This document shows positions 14,431-21,317 of a DNA stretch of 21,317 nt, piece by piece. Position numbers and translations under genes: made by a program. The DNA is from Flammeovirgaceae bacterium (GTDB lineage Bacteria; Bacteroidota; Bacteroidia; Cytophagales; Cyclobacteriaceae): the NCBI GenBank assembly GCA_947457025.1, contig CANGUI010000006.1:1-21317 (forward strand), in the 5' to 3' direction. The first letter of the stretch is position 1. Every line of letters starts with the position of its first letter. The notes under the pieces are model-generated. The model was given only the letters and a program-made list of their open reading frames with translations. It was not told the DNA's origin and searched no databases.

Positions 14431-15396
14431 TCACGCACCGGTTTGTAGCCTGAGCAGGTAAGCCACATACCCGGCATAGATGAGAATAAATATGGCTCCT
14501 TCCCAACGACTGATCACCGGGCGCTTCCCCACGATAACCGCTACAATCAGCGCAGCCGAGGCAAAGATGATCATCATGATGTCGAGGTTGCTGGATGGCG
14601 AATAGGGAATCGGGTTAATGATCGAAGTGAACCCCAGGATCCAAAGAACATTAAAAATGTTAGAGCCAATTGCGTTGCCGACGGCAATATTAACGTTGCC
14701 CTTGTAGGCAGCCACGGCAGAAGTTACCAGTTCCGGTAGAGACGTGCCCACGGCTACCACGGTAAGTCCGATAAACGCCTCGCTCCAACCAGCTATTTTC
14801 GCAAGTGCAGATGCCCCGTTGACTACCCATTCTCCACCAAAAAACAGCAGCACGGCCCCGCCGAGGATTTTCGCAGCGGCAGCGACTACATTGACGGGCA
14901 CAACTTCGCCGCCGGCATCCGTATTTTTTGTTTTCACCTCACCAAAAATGTAAATCAGGAAAAAGCAAAAAAACAACAGTAAAATCACACCGTCTGAACG
15001 TGTCAGGTGCAGTGCCTCATCCATCGGTTGCCATTGCGTATTGGCCAGAAAACCAAAAAGCAAAATAGCAAACATCGAAATGGGGAGGTCAATCAGGTAA
15101 GTATCGCGGTGAATGGGCAGCGGCCGTACAATGGCTGCCAGGCCCAATATGATCAGGATATTGGCAATGTTACTGCCCAACACATTACCAACGCCCAACT
15201 CGGCCTTGCCCTCCAGGCTGGCCATTGTCGTCACCAGTAATTCCGGTAAAGAAGTGCCAAATGAAACAATGGTCAGACCGATTACCATTTCCGGAATTCG
15301 CGCCTTTCGACCGATGGCTGAGGCTCCATCAACGAGCCAATCAGCACCTTTTACCAAGAGCAAAAAGCCGGCGGCAAAGAGCACGTAGGTGACCAT
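14431..15396 (-). CDS. Na+/Ca2+ antiporter (CaCA family, YrbG-like)
   Basis: 321-aa inner-membrane cation exchanger expected to export calcium in exchange for sodium or protons. Two alpha repeats of the CaCA family are clear: GLTIVSFGTSLPELLVTTMA (40-59, acidic Glu52) with VGNVLGSNIANIL (69-81), and GLTVVAVGTSLPELVTSAVA (210-229, Glu222) with VGNAIGSNIFNVL (239-251). About ten membrane segments; a short polar loop (153-167) separates the halves, as in prokaryotic YrbG/NCX proteins. The ATG at 15396 is 4 bp after the stop of the RidA-like gene, so the two are almost certainly co-transcribed with this gene distal. Confidence 0.94.
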   Translation of the reverse strand: MVTYVLFAAGFLLLVKGADWLVDGASAIGRKARIPEMVIGLTIVSFGTSLPELLVTTMASLEGKAELGVGNVLGSNIANILIILGLAAIVRPLPIHRDTYLIDLPISMFAILLFGFLANTQWQPMDEALHLTRSDGVILLLFFCFFLIYIFGEVKTKNTDAGGEVVPVNVVAAAAKILGGAVLLFFGGEWVVNGASALAKIAGWSEAFIGLTVVAVGTSLPELVTSAVAAYKGNVNIAVGNAIGSNIFNVLWILGFTSIINPIPYSPSSNLDIMMIIFASAALIVAVIVGKRPVISRWEGAIFILIYAGYVAYLLRLQTGA

Positions 15397-15400
15397 GGCT

Positions 15401-15919
15401 CTATTCTACTTCAACAATAATTTCAATCTCTACGGCGATGTTGCTGGGCAACGCAAACATCCCCACCGCGGAACGGGCATGTTTGCCTTTGTCGCCAAAC
15501 ACAGCGACCATTAAATCCGAGAAGCCATTCATTACTTTGGGCTGGTCGGTAAAATTTTCCGTGCAGTTCACCATGCCGAGAACTTTTACAATGCGTTTCA
15601 CGCGGTTCAGATCGCCAAGTTCAGCTTTGAGTGTGGAGAGAATCGCAACTCCAGTCTGACGGGCAGCCTGCGCACCCTGCTCGAGGGTCAGGTCTTTGCC
15701 TACCTTGCCGGTGATGTTGGAGCCATCGGCCCGCGTAGGCCCGTGGCCCGCGAGGTACAGCAAATTTCCGGTGCGCACGGCTTTCACATAATTGCCCATG
15801 GGCGCGCCGGGTGGGAACAGGTCAATCCCCAGCTCCCGAAGTTTCTTGTCAACATCAGTTTTTTGTGCAGTGGCAACCAAACCAAAAAACAGAAAGGGCA
15901 GCAGCATACATTTTTTCAT
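15401..15919 (-). CDS. Exported RidA-family protein
   Basis: 172 aa. ATG 15919 begins a signal peptide (MKKCMLLPFLFFGLVATAQ), so unlike cytosolic RidA, which hydrolyses enamine/imine intermediates, this one should work in the periplasm or outside. A start at 15958 would put 13 polar and basic residues in front of it and is not preferred. The RidA fold is recognisable from GNLLYLAGHGP (51-61), the central EQGAQAARQTGVAILSTLKAE, and the C-terminal block HARSAVGMFALPSNIAVEIEIIVEVE. Arg149 corresponds to the substrate-carboxylate arginine of active RidA proteins, so enzymatic activity is possible, but the exported substrate is unknown. It is followed after 4 bp by the antiporter gene. Confidence 0.87.
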   Translation of the reverse strand: MKKCMLLPFLFFGLVATAQKTDVDKKLRELGIDLFPPGAPMGNYVKAVRTGNLLYLAGHGPTRADGSNITGKVGKDLTLEQGAQAARQTGVAILSTLKAELGDLNRVKRIVKVLGMVNCTENFTDQPKVMNGFSDLMVAVFGDKGKHARSAVGMFALPSNIAVEIEIIVEVE

Positions 15920-15999
15920 ACAGCGGGATTTAAACCTCCAAGGTATGAAAATCCGCAATCGTGCAGAGCTGATTTTTTTTGCTTACTTTTCCTTTTGAT

Positions 16000-18630
16000 A
16001 TGACGGCCGAAGAAAGACGCTTACTCGAAGATCAGCGCAAAGAAAAAAACTGGCGTTTATGGGGACCCTACCTCAGCGACCGTCAGTGGGGAACCGTGCG
16101 CGAAGACTACAGCGCGAACGGGGATGCCTGGAATTACATCACCCACGACATGGCCCGCAGCAAAGCATACCGCTGGGGTGAGGAAGGCATCGCAGGTATC
16201 AGCGATGACCAGCAGCGCCTCTGCTTCGCGCTGGCTCTCTGGAACCAGAAAGACCCGATCCTGAAAGAACGCTTCTTTGGCCTCTCCAATCCCGAGGGAA
16301 ACCACGGCGAAGATGTGAAGGAACTTTACTACTACCTGGACAACACGCCCACCCATTCGTACATGCGGATGCTGTACAAATATCCGCAGGCCGAATTCCC
16401 CTACGCGTTACTGGTGGAAGAAAGCCGCAAGCGAAATAAACACCAGCCCGAGTATGAATTGTCCGATACAGGCGTGCTGGCCGACAACCGCTATTTTGAT
16501 GTGCAGGTGGAGTACGCCAAGCACGACGTGGACGACTGGCTGATCCAGATCACGGTGACCAACCGGGCGATGGAGGCGGCCCCGATCGAGTTACTTCCCA
16601 CACTGTGGTTCCGCAACACCTGGGCCTGGGGCGAATCGGCTACACGACCGGAGATTTACCTCGATGACAAATCCGCTTTGAAAGCGCACCACCCGGCGCT
16701 GGGCGATTACTACCTGTGGTGTGATCAGAAATGCGAGGCACTGTTTTGCCAGAACGAAACCAACACGCTGCGCTTGTACCAGCATCCGCAGGCCGGCACG
16801 TTTAAGGATGGCATCAACGATTATGTGATATTCAATGATCCGGGCGCGATCAACAAAATCCCGAAGGGCACTAAAGCGTCCTTTCGCCTGAACTGGACCG
16901 TGCCGGCGGGCCGCTCGAAGGTGGCGCGCCTCCGCTTATCGCACACCTACCACATCAAACCCTTTCAACATTTTGATCTGGAGTGGGTGAAGCGGAAAAC
17001 TGAAGCGGATGACTTTTACCGCATGCTCCAACAAGATATCCCCGATGCGGATGAACGTCTCATTCAACGTCAGGCACTGGCCGGTCTGCTGTGGAGCAAG
17101 CAGTTCTACTACTACGACGTTAACCGGTGGCTGAATGGTGATCCCCACCAGCCGCCGCCACCCGAAGCACGTAAGCATGGCCGCAATAAAGAATGGAAGC
17201 ATCTGCACAACTCAGACATTATTTCCATGCCCGACAAATGGGAGTACCCGTGGTATGCGGCCTGGGATCTTGCCTTCCACGCCATACCGCTGGCCATGGT
17301 CGACCCGGAGTTTGCCAAACACCAGTTGTTGCTCCTCACCCGGGAGTGGTACATGCACCCCAACGGGCAGATGCCGGCCTACGAGTGGGCCTTCAGCGAC
17401 GTGAACCCGCCCGTGCATGCCTGGGCTGCGTGGCGCCTCTACAAAACCAAAACGTTTCTGGATGATCCCGGGCGCGACCGCCGGTTCCTGGAAGAAGTCT
17501 TTCATAAACTGCTGCTCAACTTCACCTGGTGGGTAAATAAAAAAGATGAAAACGGGAACAGCGTCTTTGAGGGGGGCTTCCTCGGCATGGACAACATTGG
17601 CGTATTCGATCGCAGCCACGCCCACCTGCCCAACGGCAGCTATATTGAGCAGTCCGACGGCACCAGCTGGATGGCCATGTTTACCCTCAACATGATGCGC
17701 ATCGCCCTCGAGCTGGCCAAGGAGAATTCCACCTACCAAAGCCTCGCCACCAAGTTTTTCGAACACTTCCTCTACATCGCGGGTGCCATGCACAACATCA
17801 ACCACGAGGGCATCGACCTGTGGGACGAGGAAGATGAGTTCTTCTACGACGTGCTGAACATGCCCAATCATGAGCGCATCATCATGAAAGTACGTTCCAT
17901 GGTGGGGCTCATTCCGCTGTTTGCTGTTGAGGTATTGGATGAGGAAATTTTTCAAACCATGCCCGAGTTTACCCAGCGACTCGACTGGTTTTTGCATAAC
18001 CGCCCCGACCTCGCCCACCTCATCACGCGGTGGGGAGACCGCGGCACCAACCAACGTCACCTGCTCGGGCTGCTCCGCGGCCACCGCATGAAATGCCTGC
18101 TGAAGCGCATGCTGGACGAGCGCGAGTTTCTCTCGCCTTTCGGTGTGCGGGCCCTTTCGCGCATACACCTCGATCAGCCCTACCGTTTTTTTTCGAATGG
18201 CACCGATTTCATCGTGCGCTATCAGCCCGGTGAGAGCGACTCGTATATGTTTGGAGGCAATTCCAACTGGCGCGGGCCGGTCTGGTTTCCGGTGAACTAC
18301 ATGATCATCAAATCCCTTCACCGCCTTTATCATTTCTATGGCGATGAGTTTAAAATCGAACACCCCACTGGCTCGGGCAACCTGTTCACCCTCATGGAAA
18401 TTGCAGATGACTTGTCGAGGCGCCTCGTGGCCATGTTCAAGAAAGACGAAAGCGGCGGTCGCCCGATTTACGGGGCACAGGTGCTCTTTCAATCCGATGA
18501 ACACTTTGATGACCTGGTGCTGTTTTATGAGTATTTTGACGGCGATACGGGGCGTGGCCTCGGAGCCAACCACCAAACCGGGTGGACCGCCCTGGTGGCG
18601 AAGCTCATCCAGCCCCGCACAGCCGATTGA
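16000..18630 (+). CDS. GH63-like glucosidase (MGH1-type)
   Basis: 876-aa glycoside hydrolase related to mannosyl-oligosaccharide glucosidase (GH63, alpha/alpha-barrel). ATG 16000 gives MTAEERRLLEDQRKEKNWRLWGPYLS, matching bacterial relatives; a TTG at 15979 adds seven residues. There is no signal peptide, so it is probably cytoplasmic. Landmarks: REDYSANGDAW (about 31-41), an N-terminal beta domain with LLPTLWFRNTWAWG, then the catalytic barrel with HPNGQMPAYEWAFSDVNPP (about 452-470), EGGFLGMDNIGVFDRS (about 523-538), WGDRGTNQRHLLGLLRGHRM and SNWRGPVWFPVNYM (about 755-768). Substrates of these bacterial enzymes are poorly known; glucosylglycerate-type solutes, trehalose-like or other alpha-glucosides are possible. 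The carbonic anhydrase gene follows after 43 bp. A large antisense frame here is a codon-bias shadow. Confidence 0.9.
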   Translation: MTAEERRLLEDQRKEKNWRLWGPYLSDRQWGTVREDYSANGDAWNYITHDMARSKAYRWGEEGIAGISDDQQRLCFALALWNQKDPILKERFFGLSNPEGNHGEDVKELYYYLDNTPTHSYMRMLYKYPQAEFPYALLVEESRKRNKHQPEYELSDTGVLADNRYFDVQVEYAKHDVDDWLIQITVTNRAMEAAPIELLPTLWFRNTWAWGESATRPEIYLDDKSALKAHHPALGDYYLWCDQKCEALFCQNETNTLRLYQHPQAGTFKDGINDYVIFNDPGAINKIPKGTKASFRLNWTVPAGRSKVARLRLSHTYHIKPFQHFDLEWVKRKTEADDFYRMLQQDIPDADERLIQRQALAGLLWSKQFYYYDVNRWLNGDPHQPPPPEARKHGRNKEWKHLHNSDIISMPDKWEYPWYAAWDLAFHAIPLAMVDPEFAKHQLLLLTREWYMHPNGQMPAYEWAFSDVNPPVHAWAAWRLYKTKTFLDDPGRDRRFLEEVFHKLLLNFTWWVNKKDENGNSVFEGGFLGMDNIGVFDRSHAHLPNGSYIEQSDGTSWMAMFTLNMMRIALELAKENSTYQSLATKFFEHFLYIAGAMHNINHEGIDLWDEEDEFFYDVLNMPNHERIIMKVRSMVGLIPLFAVEVLDEEIFQTMPEFTQRLDWFLHNRPDLAHLITRWGDRGTNQRHLLGLLRGHRMKCLLKRMLDEREFLSPFGVRALSRIHLDQPYRFFSNGTDFIVRYQPGESDSYMFGGNSNWRGPVWFPVNYMIIKSLHRLYHFYGDEFKIEHPTGSGNLFTLMEIADDLSRRLVAMFKKDESGGRPIYGAQVLFQSDEHFDDLVLFYEYFDGDTGRGLGANHQTGWTALVAKLIQPRTAD

Positions 18631-18673
18631 AGTCTTTGGTAGCCATTTTGTTCACAGATAAAAATCAAAGCCG

Positions 18674-19309
18674 ATGTTTCAGCGGATTTTTGAAAATAAC
18701 AAAAAGTGGATCATCGAAAAAACACGACTCGATCCGGACTACTTCCGGAAACTGGCTGCCGGTCAGCAGCCTGAATACCTCTACATCGGCTGCTCCGACA
18801 GTCGCGTTACAGCCGAAGAACTCATGGGCCTGCAGCCCGGGGAAGTATTTATTCACCGCAACGTGGCGAACCTAGTTATCGCCACCGACAACAACGTGAA
18901 TGCAGTCGTTCAATATGCGGTGGAGTACCTGAAAGTAAAGCACATCATCATCTGTGGCCACTACGAATGTGGCGGCGTGAAGGCAGCTCTCAACCCCTCC
19001 GACATGGGGCAGTTGAATAGCTGGTTGCAGACCCTTCGTGACGTGTATCGGTATCACCAGCCCGAGCTGGACAGTCTGCCCGATGCGCGGGCCCGTTTCG
19101 ATCGACTCGTGGAACTGAATGTGCGCGAGCAATGCATTAACGTCGTGAAACTCGATCACGTGCAGAAGTCATGGTACAAAACCGGCTTTCCAAAAATCCA
19201 CGGGTGGGTTTTCGATGTTCGCACCGGGCGGATTCGCGACCTGAACATCAACATGGAAGTTGAGTTCGCCTCCATCCGCAAGATCTACGATTTGAAACCC
19301 CTGCATTAA
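18674..19309 (+). CDS. can: Beta-class carbonic anhydrase
   Basis: Zinc enzyme converting CO2 and water to bicarbonate and a proton, supplying bicarbonate for carboxylases; cytoplasmic. 211 aa, close to E. coli Can. Zinc ligands Cys40 (GCSDSR), His96 and Cys99 (CGHYECGG), and the Asp42/Arg44 catalytic pair are all present; VFIHRNVANLV (58-68) and NVREQCINV are family landmarks. No signal peptide. It follows the glucosidase by 43 bp without a clear promoter between, so it may be co-transcribed or have its own weak promoter. A 10-bp palindrome (GGTCATGACC, 19312-19321) begins two bases after its stop. Confidence 0.95.
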   Translation: MFQRIFENNKKWIIEKTRLDPDYFRKLAAGQQPEYLYIGCSDSRVTAEELMGLQPGEVFIHRNVANLVIATDNNVNAVVQYAVEYLKVKHIIICGHYECGGVKAALNPSDMGQLNSWLQTLRDVYRYHQPELDSLPDARARFDRLVELNVREQCINVVKLDHVQKSWYKTGFPKIHGWVFDVRTGRIRDLNINMEVEFASIRKIYDLKPLH

Positions 19310-19345
19310 ACGGTCATGACCATTCAATTCGAAACGCTTTTTGCT

Positions 19346-19361
19346 CTGCGGGCTACCGCAG
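19346..19361 (+). other. Hairpin in the leader of the DUF6544-like gene
   Basis: CTGCGG (19346-19351) pairs perfectly with CCGCAG (19356-19361) around GCTA, 32 bp before ATG 19394. It has a TTTTTG upstream (19338-19343) and a TTTTG downstream (19369-19373). It may be a 3'-end structure for the carbonic anhydrase mRNA or a leader element. Confidence 0.35.
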
Positions 19362-19393
19362 GTTACTGTTTTGCAGCGCCTTAATCTGAATCT

Positions 19394-20500
19394 ATGAAAG
19401 TGGCATTTCTTCTCATCACGTGTGCTCATGCACTGCTGCATGTTCTGGGCTTTGTTAAAGCTTTCGGCCTCAACCCGCTTCCCCAGCTCACTATACCCAT
19501 TTCCCGGCCGCTTGGACTGCTCTGGCTGGCGGCTGCCCTCCTGTTAATCGCTTACGCCGCTCTCTTCGCGCTTCAACACCGAACCGCGTGGATTGTGGGC
19601 TGTCTGGCAGTAATTCTCTCACAGGCGCTCATCTTCTATTTCTGGAAAGATGCCCGCTTTGGCACAGTACCAAATGTGCTGGTGTTAGCCGTCGTGGCCG
19701 TAGGCTGGGGGCAGGCACAGTTTGCAGGCCGTGTGCAGCGTGAGCAGGTACTCCTGCTGGCGGGCTCCGGTACATCTGTCGGACAAACCCTCGCAGAAGA
19801 CCACATCCGGCATTTGCCCACGCCCGTAAAAGCCTGGCTGCGGGCATGCGGTGCAGTGGGCCGGGAGATGATCGTAAACGGGCGTCTCACGCAAAAGGCG
19901 CTGATCAAGATGAAACCCGACCAGCATGAATGGCTCCACGCCACCGCAGAACAATACACCACCGTGGCACCGCCCGCCTTCATTTGGACAGTCGACCTGC
20001 CCCTGAATGCTGTGATGAATGTCAGGGGGCGCGACAAATTCGAAAATGGGAAGGGTGAGATGCTCATCAAACTCAACTCCCTGTTCGACATTGTCCATGC
20101 GAATGGCCCCAAAATTGACGAAGGCAGCCTGCAACGCTTCCTCGGCGAGCTGGTGTGGTTCCCGTCTCTCGCCCTGAGCCCTAACATCACCTGGCATGAA
20201 ATCGACTCGCTCACGGCCGAAGCCACCCTCCAGGTGCAGGGCACAACCGGCAGCGGCACGTTTTACTTTAACCCACAGGGCGACTTTGTGAAGTTTGTGG
20301 CGCTCCGCTTCCAGGGTGATGAAGCGGATGCCCAACGGAAAGAATGGATTCTGACGGTGGACGGGTACCGCGTATTCCACGGAATAAAAATCCCTTCGCG
20401 TTTACAGGCTACCTGGAAACTTGAGCAAGGCGATTGGAACTGGCTGCACATGGAAGTAACCGACGTAACCTATAACCTGCCCCCCAACAAACACCCCTAA
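19394..20500 (+). CDS. DUF6544-like membrane protein
   Basis: 368 aa. Four hydrophobic segments at the N-terminus (about 3-23, 38-60, 65-84, 92-108) are followed by a large soluble domain (about 120-368). The soluble part starts with HIRHLPTPVKAWLRACGAVG and includes FIWTVDLPLNAVMNVRGRDKFENGKGEM, LQRFLGELVWFPSLAL and YRVFHGIKIPSRLQATW; this is how I remember the DUF6544 (formerly DUF6920) family. No catalytic motif is visible; the soluble domain is beta-rich and recalls lipid-binding or outer-membrane-directed proteins, which is only a guess. Stand-alone gene, convergent with the VOC gene (24 bp between stops). Confidence 0.8.
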   Translation: MKVAFLLITCAHALLHVLGFVKAFGLNPLPQLTIPISRPLGLLWLAAALLLIAYAALFALQHRTAWIVGCLAVILSQALIFYFWKDARFGTVPNVLVLAVVAVGWGQAQFAGRVQREQVLLLAGSGTSVGQTLAEDHIRHLPTPVKAWLRACGAVGREMIVNGRLTQKALIKMKPDQHEWLHATAEQYTTVAPPAFIWTVDLPLNAVMNVRGRDKFENGKGEMLIKLNSLFDIVHANGPKIDEGSLQRFLGELVWFPSLALSPNITWHEIDSLTAEATLQVQGTTGSGTFYFNPQGDFVKFVALRFQGDEADAQRKEWILTVDGYRVFHGIKIPSRLQATWKLEQGDWNWLHMEVTDVTYNLPPNKHP

Positions 20501-20524
20501 CCAAAGACCCGCAGTGAGTCCGGT

Positions 20525-20911
20525 TCACACCGTAATTTCAATCCGGTTGCCTTCCGGATCCAGCACCACACTTTCATAATATCCATCGCCCGTTGTGCGT
20601 GGTTCGCCCTCCACTACAAAACCATCAGCCCGCAACTCTTCTGTCAACCGATTCACCCGCTCCCGGCTTCCAACGCCAACCGCCAGGTGCGCCAGCCCCG
20701 CCTGCATTCCGTTGTGAACCCTCGCCGCCACGTCGGGGCGATGCATCAGTTCCAGCCGCACCGCACTTCCGGCAAACGATAGAAAATATGATGTAAACTG
20801 TTTCGCGGGATTGTGGTACCGCTGGCCCGCAGTCATCCCGAAATAGGTCACATAGAAGTCTTTCATCTTTTCAAGGTCGGCTGTCCAGATGGCGAGATGA
20901 TCCAGTTGCAT
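20525..20911 (-). CDS. VOC-family (glyoxalase-fold) metalloprotein
   Basis: 128-aa single-domain vicinal-oxygen-chelate protein. Two beta-alpha-beta-beta-beta units are visible, with the four canonical metal positions filled: His5 (LDHLAIW), Glu54 (VRLELM), His75 (LAHLAV) and Glu126 (NRIEITV). This resembles the YaeR/glyoxalase I subset, so a lyase, isomerase or dioxygenase-type reaction on a small metabolite is likely; the substrate is unknown. The ATG at 20911 fits the family start. Upstream on the minus strand, TATCTTTA around 20920-20927 resembles a -7 box with one mismatch. Confidence 0.9.
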   Translation of the reverse strand: MQLDHLAIWTADLEKMKDFYVTYFGMTAGQRYHNPAKQFTSYFLSFAGSAVRLELMHRPDVAARVHNGMQAGLAHLAVGVGSRERVNRLTEELRADGFVVEGEPRTTGDGYYESVVLDPEGNRIEITV

Positions 20912-21148
20912 GCGGTTCGTTCATCAGTAAAGATACAGGAAGCAAAAAGAATGAGCGAGCCCGACCCCGTCGAGGACAGAGACACACGAGAAGTGCCGTT
21001 GGCCGCGGTGAATGATAAACGACACTGCTAAATGCACGCCGCACGAACCATAAAATTGCAGACGACATCCAACCCAAGACCAGCATCACTATTTCAGATT
21101 CATAGACCCACCCCCCAGGTGATGGGGATTCGATGCAAAATGGCCTGT
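20912..21148. other. Intergenic stretch before the IS21-like element
   Basis: No gene is supported here; the open frame on the minus strand covering 20871-21188 has no recognisable family and overlaps both neighbours. A C-rich/G-rich block (CACCCCCC near 21110, GGTGATGGGG near 21118-21127) followed by GATGCAAAATGGCC could belong to the element's left end, but I cannot fix its boundary without the opposite end. Confidence 0.4.
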
Positions 21149-21174
21149 GCTTAGCCGGTTTTAAACCCCTAAGC
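21149..21174 (+). promoter_or_regulatory. Near-perfect hairpin directly before istA
   Basis: A 26-bp dyad: outer arms GCTTAG (21149-21154) and CTAAGC (21169-21174), inner arms GGTTT (21157-21161) and AAACC (21163-21167) around a single T. It ends one base before the istA ATG. In RNA it would hide the translation start if transcripts enter from outside, a known protective device in several insertion sequences. Confidence 0.5.
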
Positions 21175-21175
21175 C

Positions 21176-21317
21176 ATGCCACAACCACTCCGTATGCATC
21201 ACGTAAAACGTATCATTGAATTTCATCAGCGAGGCCGCAGCGCACACCAGATGGATCGTTTGAACGGACTTAGCCGCAACACCATCCGCGAGTAATTACG
21301 AAGGATCTCCTTGAGCG
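21176..21317 (+). pseudogene. istA: istA transposase N-terminus with in-frame stop codon (partial)
   Basis: From ATG 21176 the frame reads MPQPLRMHHVKRIIEFHQRG and continues to RLNGLSRNTIRE, the N-terminal helix-turn-helix of IS21-family IstA, the DNA-binding part of the DDE transposase. The 40th codon is TAA (21293-21295). The same frame then continues LRRISLS to the edge, which is what follows the expected Tyr in the usual RNTIREYLRRI pattern. So a single change of a Tyr codon (TAT or TAC) to TAA has probably interrupted the gene. A sequencing error, or a short N-terminal product with internal restart, are alternatives. The gene continues beyond the window. Confidence 0.65.

Larger units (their letters stand above)
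21149..21317 (+). mobile_element. Left part of an IS21-family insertion sequence (cut by window edge)
   Basis: Identified from the IstA-like N-terminus at 21176 and its structured leader. IS21 elements carry istA (transposase) followed by istB (ATPase helper); only the first about 140 bases of istA are inside the window. The left terminal repeat is not identifiable with confidence and may lie anywhere between about 21050 and 21149. Confidence 0.6.

Noticed and set aside
17212..18576. 454-codon open frame on the minus strand inside the glucosidase gene
   Set aside because: Antisense shadow: the plus-strand frame has clear glycoside hydrolase motifs throughout, and the minus frame matches no family and is Val/His-rich in the manner of GC-biased antisense frames.
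20871..21188. Minus-strand frame of 105 codons before the VOC gene
   Set aside because: No family match, overlaps the VOC start and the IS21 leader.
1..21317. CRISPR arrays, tRNA and rRNA genes
   Set aside because: No regularly spaced direct repeats of CRISPR size, no cloverleaf-like or rRNA-like segments were recognised in the intergenic regions.

Overview
The window looks like chromosomal DNA from a Bacteroidota bacterium, most likely a fairly GC-rich member of the Cytophagales. The support is: (i) repeated matches to the Bacteroidota primary-sigma -7 element TAnnTTTG just upstream of genes (369-376, 3984-3991 on minus, 3993-4000, 6755-6762, 7907-7914, 11821-11828 on minus); (ii) few Shine-Dalgarno sequences; (iii) typical gene families: DUF2141, paired YeeE/DUF6691 half-transporters, lamin-tail surface proteins, a zinc-finger-less DksA relative and a CRY-DASH flavoprotein. 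The taxonomic call is inference from family resemblance, not a database search.

Layout. 1-402: the last codons of a possible upstream gene, then a GC-rich stretch with no convincing gene. 403-1623 (+): DEAD-box RNA helicase, convergent with and overlapping by 4 bp a CRY-DASH gene (1620-2915, -). This lies downstream of asd (2946-3959, -). asd is divergent from a large secreted lamin-tail protein (4013-6580, +), with mirror-image -7 boxes between them. 6779-7834 (+): zinc alcohol dehydrogenase. 7955-9350 (+): a two-gene unit of a DksA-like protein with a histone-H1-like tail and scpB, closed by a strong terminator. 9569-10697 (-): Crp/Fnr regulator followed by a secreted DUF2141 protein, with a perfect 16-bp palindrome between them. 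10787-13184 (-): gdhA then an RluA/RluD-type pseudouridine synthase. 13306-14273 (-): a split YeeE/YedE-type sulfur transporter. 14431-15919 (-): exported RidA-like protein and a Na+/Ca2+ antiporter. 16000-19309 (+): GH63-like glucosidase and beta-carbonic anhydrase. 19394-20500 (+): DUF6544-like membrane protein, convergent with a VOC/glyoxalase-fold protein (20525-20911, -). The right edge enters an IS21-family element whose istA start is intact but has an in-frame stop after 39 codons.

Most genes are housekeeping or central metabolism: lysine/threonine/methionine precursor (asd), ammonia assimilation (gdhA), RNA handling (helicase, pseudouridine synthase), chromosome organisation (scpB), bicarbonate supply (carbonic anhydrase). 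I do not see a complete new multi-gene defence or mobile system. The best leads are smaller: the palindrome beside the Crp/Fnr gene, the tailed and zinc-less DksA protein coupled to scpB, the mirrored divergent promoter, and the structured leader plus nonsense codon of istA.
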